NCBI GenBank assembly: GCA_025345505.1
Contig: JANVCC010000130.1
Span: forward strand, 8,382,522-8,446,521
Length of the DNA stretch: 64,000 nucleotides
Direction: 5' to 3'
Source of the DNA: Todiramphus chloris collaris
Taxonomy: Eukaryota > Chordata > Aves > Coraciiformes > Alcedinidae
Positions within the stretch are counted from its first letter, which is position 1. Every line of letters starts with the position of its first letter. Positions 62,411 through 64,000 of this stretch are shown in pieces. The notes under the pieces were generated by a model. That model made no database searches and had not been told where the DNA came from. It saw only the letters and a program-made list of their open reading frames with translations. Position numbers and translations under genes: made by a program.

Positions 62411-62486
62411 CAGGGGAAAGTGGGATGGAGGCAGACAGCAGGGGGAAGTGGGATGGAGTCAGCCAGCAGGAGGAAGCAGGGTGAGA
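62411..62486. repeat. Tandem repeat, 28-bp unit, about 2.7 copies
   Basis: Copies begin CAGGGGAAAGTGGGATGGAG (62411), CAGGGGGAAGTGGGATGGAG (62439) and CAGGAGGAAGCAGGGTGAG (62467). The first two differ at a few positions and the third is more diverged. It is purine-rich on the plus strand, like the repeat at 47.8 kb. Confidence 0.88.
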
Positions 62487-62489
62487 GCG

Positions 62490-63100
62490 TGTGATTCTTG
62501 CTTTGTTTGTACAGCAGGGTATCATCCACGGAAAGTCAGTAGCCATCTACTCACCGGGAATGATGTGCAACCTTCTCAGGGTGTGAAACAGCTCATGTCA
62601 TCCTGTTCAGCGGGCACTAAACAACACAGTGTGGGCTCCATCTCGTGTCGTACGCTGCAAGCTAAACAAAAGGCCTCCGGGTCCCAGCTATGCCAGAGAT
62701 GTATCTATAAGGACTTTTTAAGGATGTGCAGTGAATGGGAATGAAATCTGCTTAACTCTGCAGGGAGCTGGGCATCTCCCTGCTCCTGCTGTTGTCTGCT
62801 CTTGTCTTTTGAACTGCCTTATGGCATAAAGGTCTCTGAATGTTTCTGTTCTTGCTCAGGCAGGGAAGCTCTTCCTAGTTTATTACAGTCTAAATAGGAG
62901 GCAATATTTTCAAAGTGCTCTAAAAACGTACTCTTTTCTTTTTTGTCTTTTTCCCCCTTCAGCTCCCTAATTGGTTATGAGAAGTTCCAATGTTTTTTAC
63001 TAGGTTTTTCTTTCCTCAAATACGTCTGCAGGTGTTTTTGCAGATTTTTGATTAAAAATAAGAGGATTTTTGCTGAATTCCTTGTTTAGACAAGAGCATG
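62490..63100. other. Non-coding stretch, no gene seen
   Basis: One open frame of 98 codons (62448-62744, plus strand) starts inside the tandem repeat and is not protein-like. Nothing else is seen. Confidence 0.5.
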
Positions 63101-63103
63101 TTT

Positions 63104-63200
63104 GTTGGTTGAGACACCGGACTGAGAGTAAGACAGTTGGGTTTTACTCCAGACTTTACCCATGCTTTGCTCTTAAATGCATCATTTGCCTTTTTTACAG
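63104..63200 (+). mobile_element. Possible decayed MIR-type SINE fragment, plus strand
   Basis: GGTTGAGACACCGGACTGAG, AGTAAGACAGTTGGGTTTTA and CTCCAGACTTTACC follow the tRNA-derived head of MIR-like SINEs (ggttagagcaccggactggg, agtcaggagacctgggttct, attcccagctctgcc). Order and spacing agree. The rest of the element is not clear. Confidence 0.45.
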
Positions 63201-63204
63201 GCAC

Positions 63205-64000
63205 AGCTCTACCCTGCAGTATGTAACAGGAATTTCACCGTCTTGAAAACTCACTGGTACTGTAGCCAGGTTTAGTGCTGCCTTGTAATTTTCTGATCTG
63301 CCAGCTAGGGATAAGAATACTTGCCCATTAATGGAGAAATGTTCCAAATTACCAGCCCAAGAATTAGAAATCAGAAAGTCACCATGTAATAAAAGAATTG
63401 ACTTAAGCAGCAAGACTTTTTTTTTTTTTTACTTTCTTAAGTAGAAATTGTTTTTTCAATTGCCTTCAGATTTTTGAATCATAAGATTTGGTTTTCTCCA
63501 ACCCCTGCCCAATTATATAGCTATGGATCTTGTCTATCCGTTGACTTCTGAGAATTAGGGCTTCACATAAAACAGAGCAGAAGGAGTGAAGTTGTGAGAC
63601 TTGTGATAAAATCAAGAGAGATGATAACATTGATGTTGTAGAGATGGGGCTTCATTTGTTAGTATCTGTAAACTGTTTTGCTAGCCTTGTATGGCATGAG
63701 CTATAGAAAGAAATGTTACTGTGCAATGTGCATCACCAAACGACACACCACATGTCTCTTCAAAGGGTGTGTGAAGTGAGAGTGTGGGGCAGCAATGTAT
63801 TTCCAGCTCGGTTCACTAATGATCCCTGAGCAGGTGCTCATCTGGTAGGCTGCCTGCACACAGACTGCTTTGTTGCCAGGCTAACTCTCTGTTCTGCTCT
63901 TGTGTTTTAATTTATTATCTGCAACAGGTTGTAAGATTTCTCAAAAAAGAAGAAATATGACTAAGATAAATAGCCTTTGTTGCTATTTTAAGTATTAAAT
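63205..64000. other. Non-coding stretch, no gene seen
   Basis: A T14 run lies at 63417-63430. A 72-codon minus-strand frame (63195-63413) is unremarkable. Nothing else is recognised to the window end. Confidence 0.55.
63417..63430. repeat. Poly-T tract (T14)
   Basis: Fourteen consecutive T. Simple homopolymer. Confidence 0.7.

Overview
The window looks like non-coding DNA from a bird. A crocodilian or turtle is possible but less likely. The evidence is two 3'-end fragments of CR1 LINEs, both lying on the minus strand (about 8103-8292 and 23522-23595). They carry the familiar CR1 block that includes GGAAGGGACCTC and CATCTAGTCCA. Base composition is moderate to AT-rich, CpG is depleted, and homopolymer T/A runs of 14-23 bases are scattered through the sequence. 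Nothing resembles a bacterial, phage or plasmid gene layout.

I found no protein-coding gene, no exon I would stand behind, no tRNA or rRNA, no recognisable microRNA, no CRISPR array and no intact transposon. The longest stop-free stretches (about 187, 155, 154 and 152 codons) are about what chance gives in 64 kb read in six frames. Several lie in A-poor, pyrimidine-rich strands, where stop codons are rare. None gives a protein I recognise. The window is therefore most simply an intergenic stretch (gene desert) or the inside of a very long intron. I cannot name the neighbouring or host gene.

Layout: 1-8.1 kb is plain sequence with low-complexity tracts. At 8.1-8.3 kb there is a CR1 fragment, and at 9.1-9.3 kb a possible regulatory element with an NF-E2/MAF-type site. 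At 13.3, 14.2, 21.8 and 63.1 kb there are decayed segments that resemble MIR-type (tRNA-derived) SINEs. At 18.1-18.6 kb there is a local CpG-enriched patch with an X-box-like (RFX) motif. At 23.5 kb there is a second CR1 fragment. At 25.7 kb a small repeat carries three nuclear-receptor half-sites. At 30.7 kb there is a perfect 17-bp minisatellite. At 31.5-31.96 kb there is an AT-rich block that looks like a conserved enhancer. From 36 to 52 kb there are more candidate conserved blocks, a purine-rich degenerate minisatellite (47.8-48.0 kb) and a G16 run (49.56 kb). At 56.3-56.6 kb three palindromes cluster, including a perfect 12-bp stem with a 3-base loop. At 62.4 kb there is a 28-bp tandem repeat.

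If the window has a function, it is probably cis-regulatory. The candidate enhancers below were picked by eye from motif content and retained CpGs. They are hypotheses, because no cross-species alignment could be made. I did not find a convincing undescribed biological system. The most structured unexplained feature is the double hairpin at 56.5 kb.
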